Shown here: positions 53,320-61,868 of the stretch, piece after piece
How positions within the stretch are numbered: position 1 is the stretch's first letter
How the letters are laid out: each line of letters starts with the position of its first letter
Origin: Mycobacterium sp. BK086
GTDB lineage: Bacteria > Actinomycetota > Actinomycetes > Mycobacteriales > Mycobacteriaceae
Direction of reading: 5' to 3'
NCBI GenBank assembly: GCA_004362315.1
Contig: SNWL01000007.1
Span: 372,001-436,000, forward strand
DNA length: 64,000 nucleotides
The notes under the pieces: generated by a model
The model's input: only the letters and a program-made list of their open reading frames with translations
Told to the model about the DNA's origin: nothing
Databases searched by the model: none
Program-made: the position numbers and the translations under genes

Positions 53320-53889
53320 ATGAAACATCAGCACATGCATCGTCGGCCCGGCCGCCCCGGCGGCTGGCAGCAGGCCGATCAACCCGACGCGACCGATGCC
53401 GGCGAGTGGTTCGCCGGCCGGCTCCCTGAAGAATGGTTCGCCGGCGACCCCACGGTGATCGTCGACCGCGAGGAAATCACCGTCATCGGACGACTACGGG
53501 ATTCCGCCGACAAGCCCGACAGCGAAGCGCGTGCTTCCGGGCGGGCGTCACGCTTCCGTGAGGACACCCGTTCCGAGCGCATCCGGATTGCCGAGGAGGC
53601 TCAGGACAAGTACGGCCGCAAGGTGTCGTGGGGGGTCGAGCTGGGGACGCCGGAGGCGCCCGAGCGAATTCTGTTCACGCACATCGCCGTTCCGGTGATG
53701 ACCCGCCTCAAGCAACCTGAACGCCAGGTGCTCGACACCCTGGTCGACGCGGGCGTGGCCCGGTCCCGGTCTGACGCGCTCGCCTGGAGTGTGCGGCTCG
53801 TCGGTGAGCATGCCGAGGAATGGCTGGCCAAGCTGCGTTCGGCGATGGCCGAGGTGGATGACCTCCGCGCCGAGGGTCCTGGGCTCTAA
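53320..53889 (+). CDS. Hypothetical protein with possible ribbon-helix-helix end
   Basis: A 189-residue protein I do not recognise by name. It has a His/Arg/Gly/Pro-rich N-terminus (residues 1-20), a short beta segment (PTVIVDREEITVIGRL), a charged Arg/Glu helix region (80-100) and a C-terminal segment (QVLDTLVDAGVARSRSDALAWSVRL at about 136-160) that resembles the SRSEAL-type ribbon-helix-helix DNA-binding fold. If so it may bind the TGTAAY repeats just before its own start (hypothesis). Soluble, no signal peptide. Convergent with the exported protein gene over 21 bases. Confidence 0.7.
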   Translation: MKHQHMHRRPGRPGGWQQADQPDATDAGEWFAGRLPEEWFAGDPTVIVDREEITVIGRLRDSADKPDSEARASGRASRFREDTRSERIRIAEEAQDKYGRKVSWGVELGTPEAPERILFTHIAVPVMTRLKQPERQVLDTLVDAGVARSRSDALAWSVRLVGEHAEEWLAKLRSAMAEVDDLRAEGPGL

Positions 53890-53910
53890 CGCCGAGTGTG
53901 CCCGCTTCTG

Positions 53911-55083
53911 TCAGTCCCTTGCCGGGCGGTTGGACTTGGCGACCCCCTTGCCGTTGGGGCTGGCGCCGGCGGGCGCGTCGGCTTTGTTGTCGCTCACCGA
54001 CTTTCGTGACGCGGCTTTCGACGCGGCTTCCGGCTTGACCGCGCTCACCGTTGCCGCGGTCGATGTCTTGCGCAGCGCGCTGACCGACGGGATCGCGGGC
54101 GCGGACGGGATGGGGATCGTGATGTCGATCGGGCTGATCCCGCCGACCTTGGTGTTCGCGATCGTCACCGTCGCGCCGATCTTTCCCGTCACCGTCAGGG
54201 CGGTGGACTTCAGCTCGACCTTCAGACCGTCGGGCAGGGCGAGGTCGTAGGCGAAGACTTCGGTATTGCCCACCTTCAAGACGGTGGCGCCGAGAGCAAC
54301 CGTCATCGAGGCCTCAGCGATCACACCTCCGCACGAGGCTGCGGCGGACCCCAGGCACAACTTGGTGTCGAACGCGAACTTCCCGCTGGGCAACGTGGTG
54401 CCGATCTTCGTCGTTCCCAATTCGATGTTCGCGCCGCCGCCGCCGAAATACGGCGAGAAGCTGAGAGCGGCCTTCAGTCCGCCGGTAGGCAGCACCGAGA
54501 GCTGGGTTTCGTACTGACCGATCGTGACGGCGCCGCCGAGCATCGACGTGGGCTTCGTTGAGCCGCCCTGCAGGCCGAGCTGCACAAGCGACCCTTTCAT
54601 GCCGAAGCCGTATCCCTCAGTACCGCCCCGGTATTCGATCAGGTGAATCTCCGACGAGATGTCGGGAGCGAGGTCGATCGTCGGGCCTGTCGCGCCGATC
54701 GGCTGGAACAGCGATGCGCTCTTCCATTCCGGTTTGAAGCCGAGGTCCACCATCGCGGCGGTGGACGTCCGGCTGATCGGCAGTTCGAAGCTGTTGCCCA
54801 CCGTGACGGTGGGCCCGATCGCGGGGTTCCACGCGGTGCCCGCTTCGCCCTTCAGATTCAGCACGTTCGGCGCGACATTCTGTTCGAGGGTGAGAGTTCG
54901 CAAGATGCTCAGCGGGCCGAGCGTCCCGTAGAAGTCGATGATCGGGATCGTGGTGCCGGTCAATTCGACGCCCGGCAGTGCGGGGGTGCTGGCCTCTTGT
55001 GTCACCTCAGAATTTGCGGTGACCATGCCTGCCGCCAGCACACTTGTGGCCAGCCCAGCCAGGAAGGCATGCGTAATTGCCAT
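53911..55083 (-). CDS. Exported beta-rich protein with Lys/Ala/Ser-rich tail
   Basis: A 390-residue exported protein of unknown family. The signal peptide covers about residues 1-24. The mature part is rich in Thr, Gly and alternating hydrophobic residues (VTVGNSFELPIS, GQYETQLSVLPTGGLKAALSFSPYFGGGGANIELG), suggesting a beta-sandwich or barrel, with one CX9-12C pair near residue 250. The last about 50 residues are low-complexity Ala/Ser/Lys/Pro. It could be an envelope or outer-membrane protein, unproven. AAAGGCG precedes the ATG. Sits between the RHH-like gene and the ABC exporter. Confidence 0.75.
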   Translation of the reverse strand: MAITHAFLAGLATSVLAAGMVTANSEVTQEASTPALPGVELTGTTIPIIDFYGTLGPLSILRTLTLEQNVAPNVLNLKGEAGTAWNPAIGPTVTVGNSFELPISRTSTAAMVDLGFKPEWKSASLFQPIGATGPTIDLAPDISSEIHLIEYRGGTEGYGFGMKGSLVQLGLQGGSTKPTSMLGGAVTIGQYETQLSVLPTGGLKAALSFSPYFGGGGANIELGTTKIGTTLPSGKFAFDTKLCLGSAAASCGGVIAEASMTVALGATVLKVGNTEVFAYDLALPDGLKVELKSTALTVTGKIGATVTIANTKVGGISPIDITIPIPSAPAIPSVSALRKTSTAATVSAVKPEAASKAASRKSVSDNKADAPAGASPNGKGVAKSNRPARD

Positions 55084-55109
55084 ACTGAAACGCCTTTCGC
55101 GTCATAGGT

Positions 55110-55133
55110 GCTGTTCGCGCTATCGCGAGCAGC
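55110..55133 (-). promoter_or_regulatory. Hairpin in the leader of the exported protein gene
   Basis: GCTGTTCGCG and CGCGAGCAGC pair over ten bases (one G-U-type mismatch) around a four-base loop, 27 bases before the ATG at 55083. May be a leader structure or an operator. Confidence 0.4.
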
Positions 55134-55196
55134 GGGACGACAGCGTATAACAAGTTTGCTGGAATTGCTGGTTTACGGAAAATTTGGCTGTGGCGG

Positions 55197-57104
55197 CTAA
55201 GCCTGCGTCATCGCGTAGTACGACCCGCGGCGGGCCAGTAGCTCGGCATGGTTGCCCGCTTCGACGATCCGCCCGGCCTCGATCACCAGGATGCTGTCGG
55301 CATCGCGGATGGTCGAGAGCCGGTGGGCGATGATGAAACTCGTTCGTTCCCTGCGTAATTCGGTCATCGCGTGCTGGATCAGCAGTTCGGTGCGGGTGTC
55401 CACCGAACTCGTGGCCTCATCGAGGATCAGCAATTGTGGGCGGGCCAGGAACGCCCGGGCGATGGTGATCAACTGCTTCTCGCCGGCGCTGATGTTTCCG
55501 CCGCCGTCGTTGATGCGGGTTTCGTAGCCGGCAGGCAGTGTGTGCACGAACCGGTCCACGTACGCGGCGCGCGCCGCGTCCACCACCTCGTCCTCGGTCG
55601 CGCCGGGCTTGCCGTAGGCGATGTTCTCGGCGATGGTGCCGCCGAACAGCCAGGTGTCCTGCAGCACCATGCCGATCCGCGAGCGCAACGATTCCCGGCT
55701 CACGCGCGTGATGTCAGTACCGTCGAGCAGGATCCGTCCGGCGTCGACGTCGTAGAACCGCATCAAGAGATTGACCAGTGTGGTCTTGCCCGCGCCGGTC
55801 GGTCCGACGATCGCCACCGTGGAGCCGGGTTCGGCGACCAGTGACAGATCCTCGATCACCGGGGTTCCCGGCACATAGCTGAACGACACGCCTCGGAACT
55901 CGACTCGCCCAATGGCATTGCTCGGCAATGCCGTTGGTGCATCCGGTGATTCCTCGGGCTCGTCGAGAAAGTCGAAAACCCGCTCGGCGCTGGCCACCCC
56001 GGACTGCAGCGTGTTGTACATCCCGGCGACCTGGGTCAGGGGCTGGTTGAACTGGCGGACGTACTGGATGAAGGCCTGGATGCTGCCCAGCGTGATCTGG
56101 CCGGTCGCCACCTGATAGCCACCGACCACCGCCACGGCGACGTAACTGAGGTTGCCGATGAACGTCGTCGCCGGTGACACCAGACCCGAGAAGAACTGCG
56201 CGCCGAAGCTCGCGTGGTAGACATCGGAGTTGAACTCGCGGAACTTCTCCTGGGCGGCGGCCCGGTGCCCGAAGGTCTTGACGACGGTGAAGCCGCTGTA
56301 GGTCTCCTCGATATGTGCGTTGAGCCGGCCGGTGTTGGTCCATTGGGCGATGAACATCCGCTGCGAACGGCGCGCGATCACCCGGGTCACCCACAGCGAC
56401 AACGGAACTGTGGCGACGGTGATCAATGCCAAGAGCGGCGAGATGCTCAGCATCATCGCCAGGACCGCGACGACGGTCAGAACCGAGGTGAGTAGCTGGC
56501 TGATCGTCAACGACACCGACGATTGGATGTTGTCCACATCGTTGGTGACCCGGCTCAACAGCTCGCCACGCTGCCGAGAGTCGAAGTAGGACAGCGGTAG
56601 CCGGTGGATTTTGTCCTCCACGTCGGAGCGCAGCGCGGTGATCGTGCGTTGCACGATTACGTTGAGCAGCCGGGCTTGCGCCCAGACCAGCAGCGCGGCA
56701 ACGACATACAGTCCCAGCGCGAGCAACAGAGTGTGGGCCACCGCGGTGAAGTCGACGCCACGGCCGGGCACCACGTTGGTTCCCGACAGCAAGTCGGCGA
56801 AGGTGTTGTCACCGCGCGCCCGGGCCGCCGCGACGGCCTGGTCCTTGGTGATACCGGCAGGCAGTTGCCGGCCGAGGACGCCGTTGAACAACAGGTCCGT
56901 GGCGTGCCCGAGGATGCGTGGTCCGATGACGCCGAGCGCGATTCCGAGGATGGACAGCGTGATCACCGCAAGCGTCGGCCACCGCTGCGGGGTCAGTCGC
57001 CGCAGCAGCCGCAGCGCCGAGCCGGTGAAGTCCCGTGAGCGGGCCTGCCGGGGATCCTGGGTCAGCGTGCGCATCCCGCCGCCGCGGAAGCCCGGCCCGG
57101 TCAC
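55197..57104 (-). CDS. ABC exporter half, Rv1272c-like
   Basis: Fused membrane-ATPase half-transporter of 635 residues. Six membrane helices lie in residues about 40-360 (with a long extracytoplasmic insert near 85-120), then the ATPase: Walker [10 protein letters not shown], signature ISAGE (non-canonical, in place of LSGGQ), Walker [11 protein letters not shown]. The odd signature is usual for one half of heterodimeric exporters. GTG 57104 overlaps the stop of its partner (GTGA). In M. tuberculosis Rv1272c-Rv1273c form the pair, proposed to export lipids or drugs. Confidence 0.93.
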   Translation of the reverse strand: MTGPGFRGGGMRTLTQDPRQARSRDFTGSALRLLRRLTPQRWPTLAVITLSILGIALGVIGPRILGHATDLLFNGVLGRQLPAGITKDQAVAAARARGDNTFADLLSGTNVVPGRGVDFTAVAHTLLLALGLYVVAALLVWAQARLLNVIVQRTITALRSDVEDKIHRLPLSYFDSRQRGELLSRVTNDVDNIQSSVSLTISQLLTSVLTVVAVLAMMLSISPLLALITVATVPLSLWVTRVIARRSQRMFIAQWTNTGRLNAHIEETYSGFTVVKTFGHRAAAQEKFREFNSDVYHASFGAQFFSGLVSPATTFIGNLSYVAVAVVGGYQVATGQITLGSIQAFIQYVRQFNQPLTQVAGMYNTLQSGVASAERVFDFLDEPEESPDAPTALPSNAIGRVEFRGVSFSYVPGTPVIEDLSLVAEPGSTVAIVGPTGAGKTTLVNLLMRFYDVDAGRILLDGTDITRVSRESLRSRIGMVLQDTWLFGGTIAENIAYGKPGATEDEVVDAARAAYVDRFVHTLPAGYETRINDGGGNISAGEKQLITIARAFLARPQLLILDEATSSVDTRTELLIQHAMTELRRERTSFIIAHRLSTIRDADSILVIEAGRIVEAGNHAELLARRGSYYAMTQA

Positions 57105-58846
57105 TGTGCGCCCCCGACCCCGGCGCCGACCGACTGGGAGTCGGCGAACTCCGCATAGGTCGCGCATTCGGCCAGCAGCGTGTCGTGGGTGCCGGAGCCG
57201 ACGACGCGTCCGCCGTCGACCACGATGATGTTATCGGCCTGGGCGACGGTCGAAATACGTTGGGAGACAATGATCACTGTGGCACCCGCGGACTCTTCGC
57301 GAAGTGCGGCGCGGACCTTGGCGTCGGTGTGGACGTCCAGAGCCGAGAACGCGTCGTCGAACAGATAGATGGCGGGGCGCCGGATGACCGCCCGCGCGAT
57401 CGCCAGCCGCTGACGCTGCCCGCCGGAGAAGTTGATGCCGCCCTGGGCAACTCGCATGTTCAGGCCGTCGGGATGGGCGCGCACGAAATCCTCGGCGGCG
57501 GCCACCCGCAGCGCCGACCACATGTCGTCCTCGGTCGCGTCGGCCTTTCCGTACCGCAGGTTGTCGGCGACGGTGCCGGAGAACAGATAGCCGCGCTGCG
57601 GTATCAAACCCAGCGTCGACCAGAGGGTTTCGGTGTCGTAGTCGCGCACGTCGATGCCGTCGACGCGCACGGCGCCGTCGGTGACGTCGTAGAGGCGGCA
57701 GATCAGCGCGATCAGCGTCGACTTACCCGAGCCGGTGCTGCCGACGATCGCCGTCGTCGTTCCCGGCCGCGCGGTGAGCGAAACATCTTCCAGGACAGGG
57801 CGTTCCGCGCCCGGGTAGCGGAACGTCGCGTTCTCGAGGGTGACCGCACCGCGGATACCCCCGTCGGGGTGTAGCGGCGAGGCCGGGCTGCTGACCGCGG
57901 GCTGGGTGCCCAGCACCTCGGTGATCCGTTCGGCACACACCGCGGCGCGGGGCAGCATCACCAGGATCAGCGTGGCCATCATGACGGCCATCAGAATCTG
58001 CATGAAGTAGGACAGAAACGCGATCAGCGAGCCGACCTGCATGTGTCCGGTATCGATGCGCAGCCCGCCGAACCAGATCAGCGCAACGCTGGAGACGTTG
58101 ATGGTCAGCGTGGTGACCGGCAGCATCAGGGCCTGCCAGCGGCCGGCGGCCAGCGCCGTGTCGGACACCGCCGCGTTGGCGACGGCGAACCGGTCCTGCT
58201 CGAAGGATTCCCGGGCGAACGCCCGGATCACCCGGATACCGGAGAGTTGTTCGCGCATCACCCGATTGATGCCGTCGATGAGCCGTTGCATGCTGCGGAA
58301 GATCGGCAGCATGCGCGTGACGATCCAGTAGTTGGACAGCGCCAGCACCGGAACACTGACCACCAGCAGCCAGGACAGTCCGGCATCCTGATGGATCGCC
58401 ATGATGATGCCGCCGACGCACATGATCGGCGCGGTCACCAGGACGGTGGTCGTCATCTGGATCAGCACCTGGATCTGCTGGACGTCGTTGGTGGTCCTGG
58501 TCAGCAGTGACGGCGCCCCGAACCGCGCGGTCTCCTGCTCGGAGAATGTCGTGACGTGGTGGAACATCGCCGAGCGCAGGTCACGTCCGAAACCCATGCC
58601 GGTGCGGGAACCGAAAAAGACCGCCCCGACCGCGCACACCACCTGAAGGCCCGTCACCGCCAGCATCACCAGGCCGAGCTCGGCGATCAGCCCGGTGTCA
58701 CCCTGGGCCACCCCGTCGTCGATGATCGCCGCGTTGACGGTCGGGAGATACAAGGAGGCCAGCGTGCTGATGGTCTGCAGCACCATGACCGCGGCGACCA
58801 GCCACCGGTACGGCCGGACATACTGTCTCAGCAGCGCCAGGAGCAT
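57101..58846 (-). CDS. ABC exporter half, Rv1273c-like
   Basis: Partner half-transporter of 581 residues: six helices in about 15-310, then Walker [10 protein letters not shown], canonical FSGGQ signature and Walker [13 protein letters not shown], where the catalytic Glu is Asp (DDA). So the pair has one consensus signature and asymmetric ATP sites. Start placed at ATG 58846 (MLLALLRQY), which matches recalled Rv1273c; an in-frame start at 58930 would add 28 unrelated residues. Divergent from lprB over 165 bases. Confidence 0.94.
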   Translation of the reverse strand: MLLALLRQYVRPYRWLVAAVMVLQTISTLASLYLPTVNAAIIDDGVAQGDTGLIAELGLVMLAVTGLQVVCAVGAVFFGSRTGMGFGRDLRSAMFHHVTTFSEQETARFGAPSLLTRTTNDVQQIQVLIQMTTTVLVTAPIMCVGGIIMAIHQDAGLSWLLVVSVPVLALSNYWIVTRMLPIFRSMQRLIDGINRVMREQLSGIRVIRAFARESFEQDRFAVANAAVSDTALAAGRWQALMLPVTTLTINVSSVALIWFGGLRIDTGHMQVGSLIAFLSYFMQILMAVMMATLILVMLPRAAVCAERITEVLGTQPAVSSPASPLHPDGGIRGAVTLENATFRYPGAERPVLEDVSLTARPGTTTAIVGSTGSGKSTLIALICRLYDVTDGAVRVDGIDVRDYDTETLWSTLGLIPQRGYLFSGTVADNLRYGKADATEDDMWSALRVAAAEDFVRAHPDGLNMRVAQGGINFSGGQRQRLAIARAVIRRPAIYLFDDAFSALDVHTDAKVRAALREESAGATVIIVSQRISTVAQADNIIVVDGGRVVGSGTHDTLLAECATYAEFADSQSVGAGVGGAQ

Positions 58847-59011
58847 TTCGCTACTGTCGCACACCCCTGCACCCGGGCTCCCGGGGTCGTGTTGGGTCCT
58901 GTCAACTCCCACTGTGTGAAATCTCAGCAAAGTGGCAGGTCAAGCGGCATGTCGGTGGTTGTGATAAAGGGTGGCCGCTACAGTGCATGCTGTGACACGC
59001 AGCAGGCGCGC

Positions 59012-59569
59012 ATGACAGCGACGCGCAAACTCGCGGTGGCTGCGGGGGCCGTAGCCATCGTCGCCACCATCGGCGCATGCTCGGATTCGGGCAGTGGCCC
59101 CAGTCCAACCCCGGGTTCTCAGGGCCCCGCGCCGCAGTCGGCCAACGCCAAACACGGTCCGATGTTTCCCGAGTGCGGAGGCATCAGCGACCAGACGATG
59201 GCCGAGCAGACCCGGGTGACGGGCCTGGTGACCACCGCCAAGAACTCCATCGGCTGCCAGTGGCTGGCCGGCGGCGGCATCCTGGGACCGCACTTCTCCT
59301 TCACCTGGTACCGGGGTAGCCCGATCGGGCGCGAACGCAAGACCGAGGAACTGTCGCGCACCAGCGTCGAGGACATCAATATCGAGGGCCACAGCGGATT
59401 CATCGCGATCGGCACCGATCCGACTCTGGGAGACAACCTGTGCGAGGTCGGAATCCAGTTCAACGACGACTTCATCGAATGGTCGGTCAGCTTCGCCGAG
59501 AAGCCGTTCCCGCCGGCGTGCGATGTGGCCAAGGAATTGACCCGCCAATCGATCGTGAATTCCAAATGA
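59012..59569 (+). CDS. lprB: Lipoprotein LprB
   Basis: Lipoprotein of 185 residues, signal peptide ending in IGAC. The body (HGPMFPECGGISDQT, NSIGCQWLAGGGILGPHFSFTWYRGSPIGRERKTEE, LTRQSIVNSK) matches recalled LprB (Rv1274) almost throughout, including its DUF3558-type core. Envelope location; function unknown. ATG 59012 gives the same length as LprB. It overlaps lprC by ATGA. Confidence 0.93.
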   Translation: MTATRKLAVAAGAVAIVATIGACSDSGSGPSPTPGSQGPAPQSANAKHGPMFPECGGISDQTMAEQTRVTGLVTTAKNSIGCQWLAGGGILGPHFSFTWYRGSPIGRERKTEELSRTSVEDINIEGHSGFIAIGTDPTLGDNLCEVGIQFNDDFIEWSVSFAEKPFPPACDVAKELTRQSIVNSK

Positions 59570-60114
59570 GCCCGCGCCGGTTGGTCGCTGTCGTGGTCGC
59601 GGTGCTGTCCGCGCTCGTGCTGGTCAGTGGCTGCGCCAAGACCGTGGCAGGCACCGCGGCGAAGTCCGGTTCAGGCGTGACGCCGCGCAATGACAACTCC
59701 GCTCAGCAGTACCCCAACCTGCTCAAGGAGTGCGACGTCCTCACGACCGACATCCTGGCCAAGACCGTCGGAGCCGATCCGCTGGACATCCAGAGCACGT
59801 TCGTCGGTGCGGTGTGCCGGTGGCAGGCCGCCAACCCCGCAGGTCTGGTGGACATCACTCGGTTCTGGTACGAGCAGGGCAGCCTGGACAACGAGCGGTC
59901 GGTCGCCCAGTTCCTCAAGTACCAGATCGAAAACCGTTCGATCGCCGGTGTGCCGTCGATCGTGTTGCGGACCAGCGATCCGAACGGGGCATGCGGAGTG
60001 GCCAGCGATGCCGGCGGTGTCGTCGGCTGGTGGGTGAACCCCCAAGCGCCCGGGATTGACGCGTGCGGTCAGGCCATCAAGCTGATGGAACTGACGCTGG
60101 CCACGAACTCCTAG
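59566..60114 (+). CDS. lprC: Lipoprotein LprC
   Basis: Lipoprotein of 182 residues with lipobox VSGC and a DUF3558-type domain (LLKECDVLTTDILAKTVG, AVCRWQAANPAGLVDITRFWYEQGSL, CGQAIKLMELTLATNS). Orthologue of Rv1275. Paralogous to lprB and translated with it (ATGA at 59566-59569). Its TAG is part of CTAG, which also supplies the stop of the convergent phosphatase gene. Confidence 0.92.
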   Translation: MSPRRLVAVVVAVLSALVLVSGCAKTVAGTAAKSGSGVTPRNDNSAQQYPNLLKECDVLTTDILAKTVGADPLDIQSTFVGAVCRWQAANPAGLVDITRFWYEQGSLDNERSVAQFLKYQIENRSIAGVPSIVLRTSDPNGACGVASDAGGVVGWWVNPQAPGIDACGQAIKLMELTLATNS

Positions 60115-60605
60115 CGGGGCACGTGGAATGAGGTCAGTTCCGCGCCGCTGAGCTGCAGGCCGGGCCAGCCGCTCGGCACCGACAACACCGCGATGGCCGA
60201 CGTCGGGTACTTCATCGAGATGCGTTCGGCGGCGTCCGCGTCCGAGCTGTCGGGGTCGGCCAGGCCGAGCGCGACGTGGCTCATCGTGGGTTCGTGGCCG
60301 ACGACCAGCAGTGTGGCGACATGCTTGGCGACCCGGTTGATCTCGTCGATCATCGCGCCCGCGTTGGCGTGGTAGAGCCTCTCGGAGTAGGTCACCGGCG
60401 CACTGATCTCGGTGCGGTCCAGGGTCTGGCGGGTTCTGGTGGCCGACGAGCACAGCACCAAGTCGATCGCGGGCACGTTGGCCCGCAACCAGTCACCTGC
60501 CAGCCCGGCTTCCCGGATGCCGCGAGCGGCCAGCGGCCGATCGTGGTCGGCCACCCCGTTGGGGTAATCCGATTTGGCGTGGCGCATCAGGATCAGGGTG
60601 TGCAC
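60111..60605 (-). CDS. SixA-like phosphohistidine phosphatase (Rv1276c-like)
   Basis: Histidine phosphatase of 164 residues with the RHG-type motif LMRHAKSD near residue 6, a second catalytic His in VVGHEPTMS near 99 and an Arg in SSATRTRQT. SixA enzymes remove phosphate from histidine-phosphotransfer proteins, though broad small-molecule activity is possible. GTG 60605 chosen as the start that leaves a few residues before the catalytic motif. It diverges from the SbcD-like gene. Confidence 0.92.
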   Translation of the reverse strand: MHTLILMRHAKSDYPNGVADHDRPLAARGIREAGLAGDWLRANVPAIDLVLCSSATRTRQTLDRTEISAPVTYSERLYHANAGAMIDEINRVAKHVATLLVVGHEPTMSHVALGLADPDSSDADAAERISMKYPTSAIAVLSVPSGWPGLQLSGAELTSFHVPR

Positions 60606-60719
60606 GCCAGTCAGGCTAGACGGTCGCGCGCAATGCCGGTCGAGGTCCGCGGACTTGTCGGCGCGCAGCCATACACTCGCCCCAACACTCGCCGACGAGA
60701 CAGGGAAGGCCCCAGCGAC

Positions 60720-61868
60720 ATGCGCTTCGTGCACACCGCCGACTGGCAGCTCGGCATGACGCGGCACTTCCTGGAAGGTGAAGCCCAGCCCCGTTACTCG
60801 GGCGCGCGCCGCGATGCGGTCGCGGGCCTCGGTGCGCTGGCCGAGCAGGCCGGCGCGGAGTTCGTCGTGGTGGCCGGCGACGTCTTCGAGCACAACCAGC
60901 TCGCCCCGAAGGTGATCAGTCAATCGCTGGAAGCCATGCGCGCCATCGGCGTTCCGGTGTATCTGCTGCCGGGTAACCATGACCCGCTGGACGCATCGTC
61001 GGTGTACACCAGCGCACTGTTCAAGGCCGAATGCCCGGACAACGTGATCGTGCTGGATCGCGACGGACTGTGGGACGTGCGCCCCGGCGTGCAACTCGTC
61101 GTCGCCCCGTGGCGCACCAAGGCGCCGACCACCGACCTGGCCGGCGCGGTGTTGGCCGATCTTCCCGCCGACGGCACCATCCGCATCCTGGTGGCGCACG
61201 GCGGGGTCGACGTCCTCGATCCGGATCCGGGTAAGCCGTCGCTGATCCGGCTGGCCGCCCTGTCCGACGCGCTCGCGCGCGGTGCGGTCCACTATGTGGC
61301 CCTGGGGGACAAGCACTCTCGAACCTGTGTCGGTGACAGTGGACGGGTCTGGTACTCGGGTTCGCCCGAGGTGACCAACTTCGACGATGTCGAGGCCGAC
61401 CCGGGCCACGTCCTGGTAGTCGATGTCGACGAAACCCGACCGGCGCATCCGGTGACCGTCGAGTCCCACCACGTCGGGCGGTGGCGGTTCGTCACGCTGC
61501 ACCGCCAAGTCGACGACAGCCGTGACATCACCGATCTGGACCTCAATCTCGACCTGCTGCCCGACAAGGAGCGCACCGTCGTCCGGCTCGGGCTGACCGG
61601 TTCGCTCACCGTCACCGATCGGGCCGCGCTGGATGCCTGCCTGGACAAGTACGTCCGGCTGTTCGCCTGGTTGGGAACCTGGGAGCGGCACACCAACATC
61701 GCCGTCATGCCCGCCGACGGCGAGTTCGACGATCTCGGAATCGGTGGGTTCGCCGCCGCCGCGATCGACGAGCTGGTGAGCACCGCCCGCTCCGGGGGCG
61801 ACGCCGCCCACGATGCGCAGAGTGCGCTGGGACTGTTGCTGCGGCTGGCCGGCGGTAGTGCGGCATGA
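60720..61868 (+). CDS. SbcD-like DNA exonuclease (Rv1277-like)
   Basis: Metallophosphoesterase of 382 residues. Metal motifs: D in HTADWQLG near 7, GDVFEHN near 53, GNHDP near 85, and GDKHSRT near 198, where the expected GHxH is GDKH. Acts with the adjacent ATPase as an Mre11/SbcD-type nuclease for DNA ends. ATG 60720 with AAGG ahead. Its TGA overlaps the ATG of the ATPase gene (ATGA). Orthologue of Rv1277 by likeness and order; shorter than the 417 residues recalled for it. Confidence 0.92.
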   Translation: MRFVHTADWQLGMTRHFLEGEAQPRYSGARRDAVAGLGALAEQAGAEFVVVAGDVFEHNQLAPKVISQSLEAMRAIGVPVYLLPGNHDPLDASSVYTSALFKAECPDNVIVLDRDGLWDVRPGVQLVVAPWRTKAPTTDLAGAVLADLPADGTIRILVAHGGVDVLDPDPGKPSLIRLAALSDALARGAVHYVALGDKHSRTCVGDSGRVWYSGSPEVTNFDDVEADPGHVLVVDVDETRPAHPVTVESHHVGRWRFVTLHRQVDDSRDITDLDLNLDLLPDKERTVVRLGLTGSLTVTDRAALDACLDKYVRLFAWLGTWERHTNIAVMPADGEFDDLGIGGFAAAAIDELVSTARSGGDAAHDAQSALGLLLRLAGGSAA

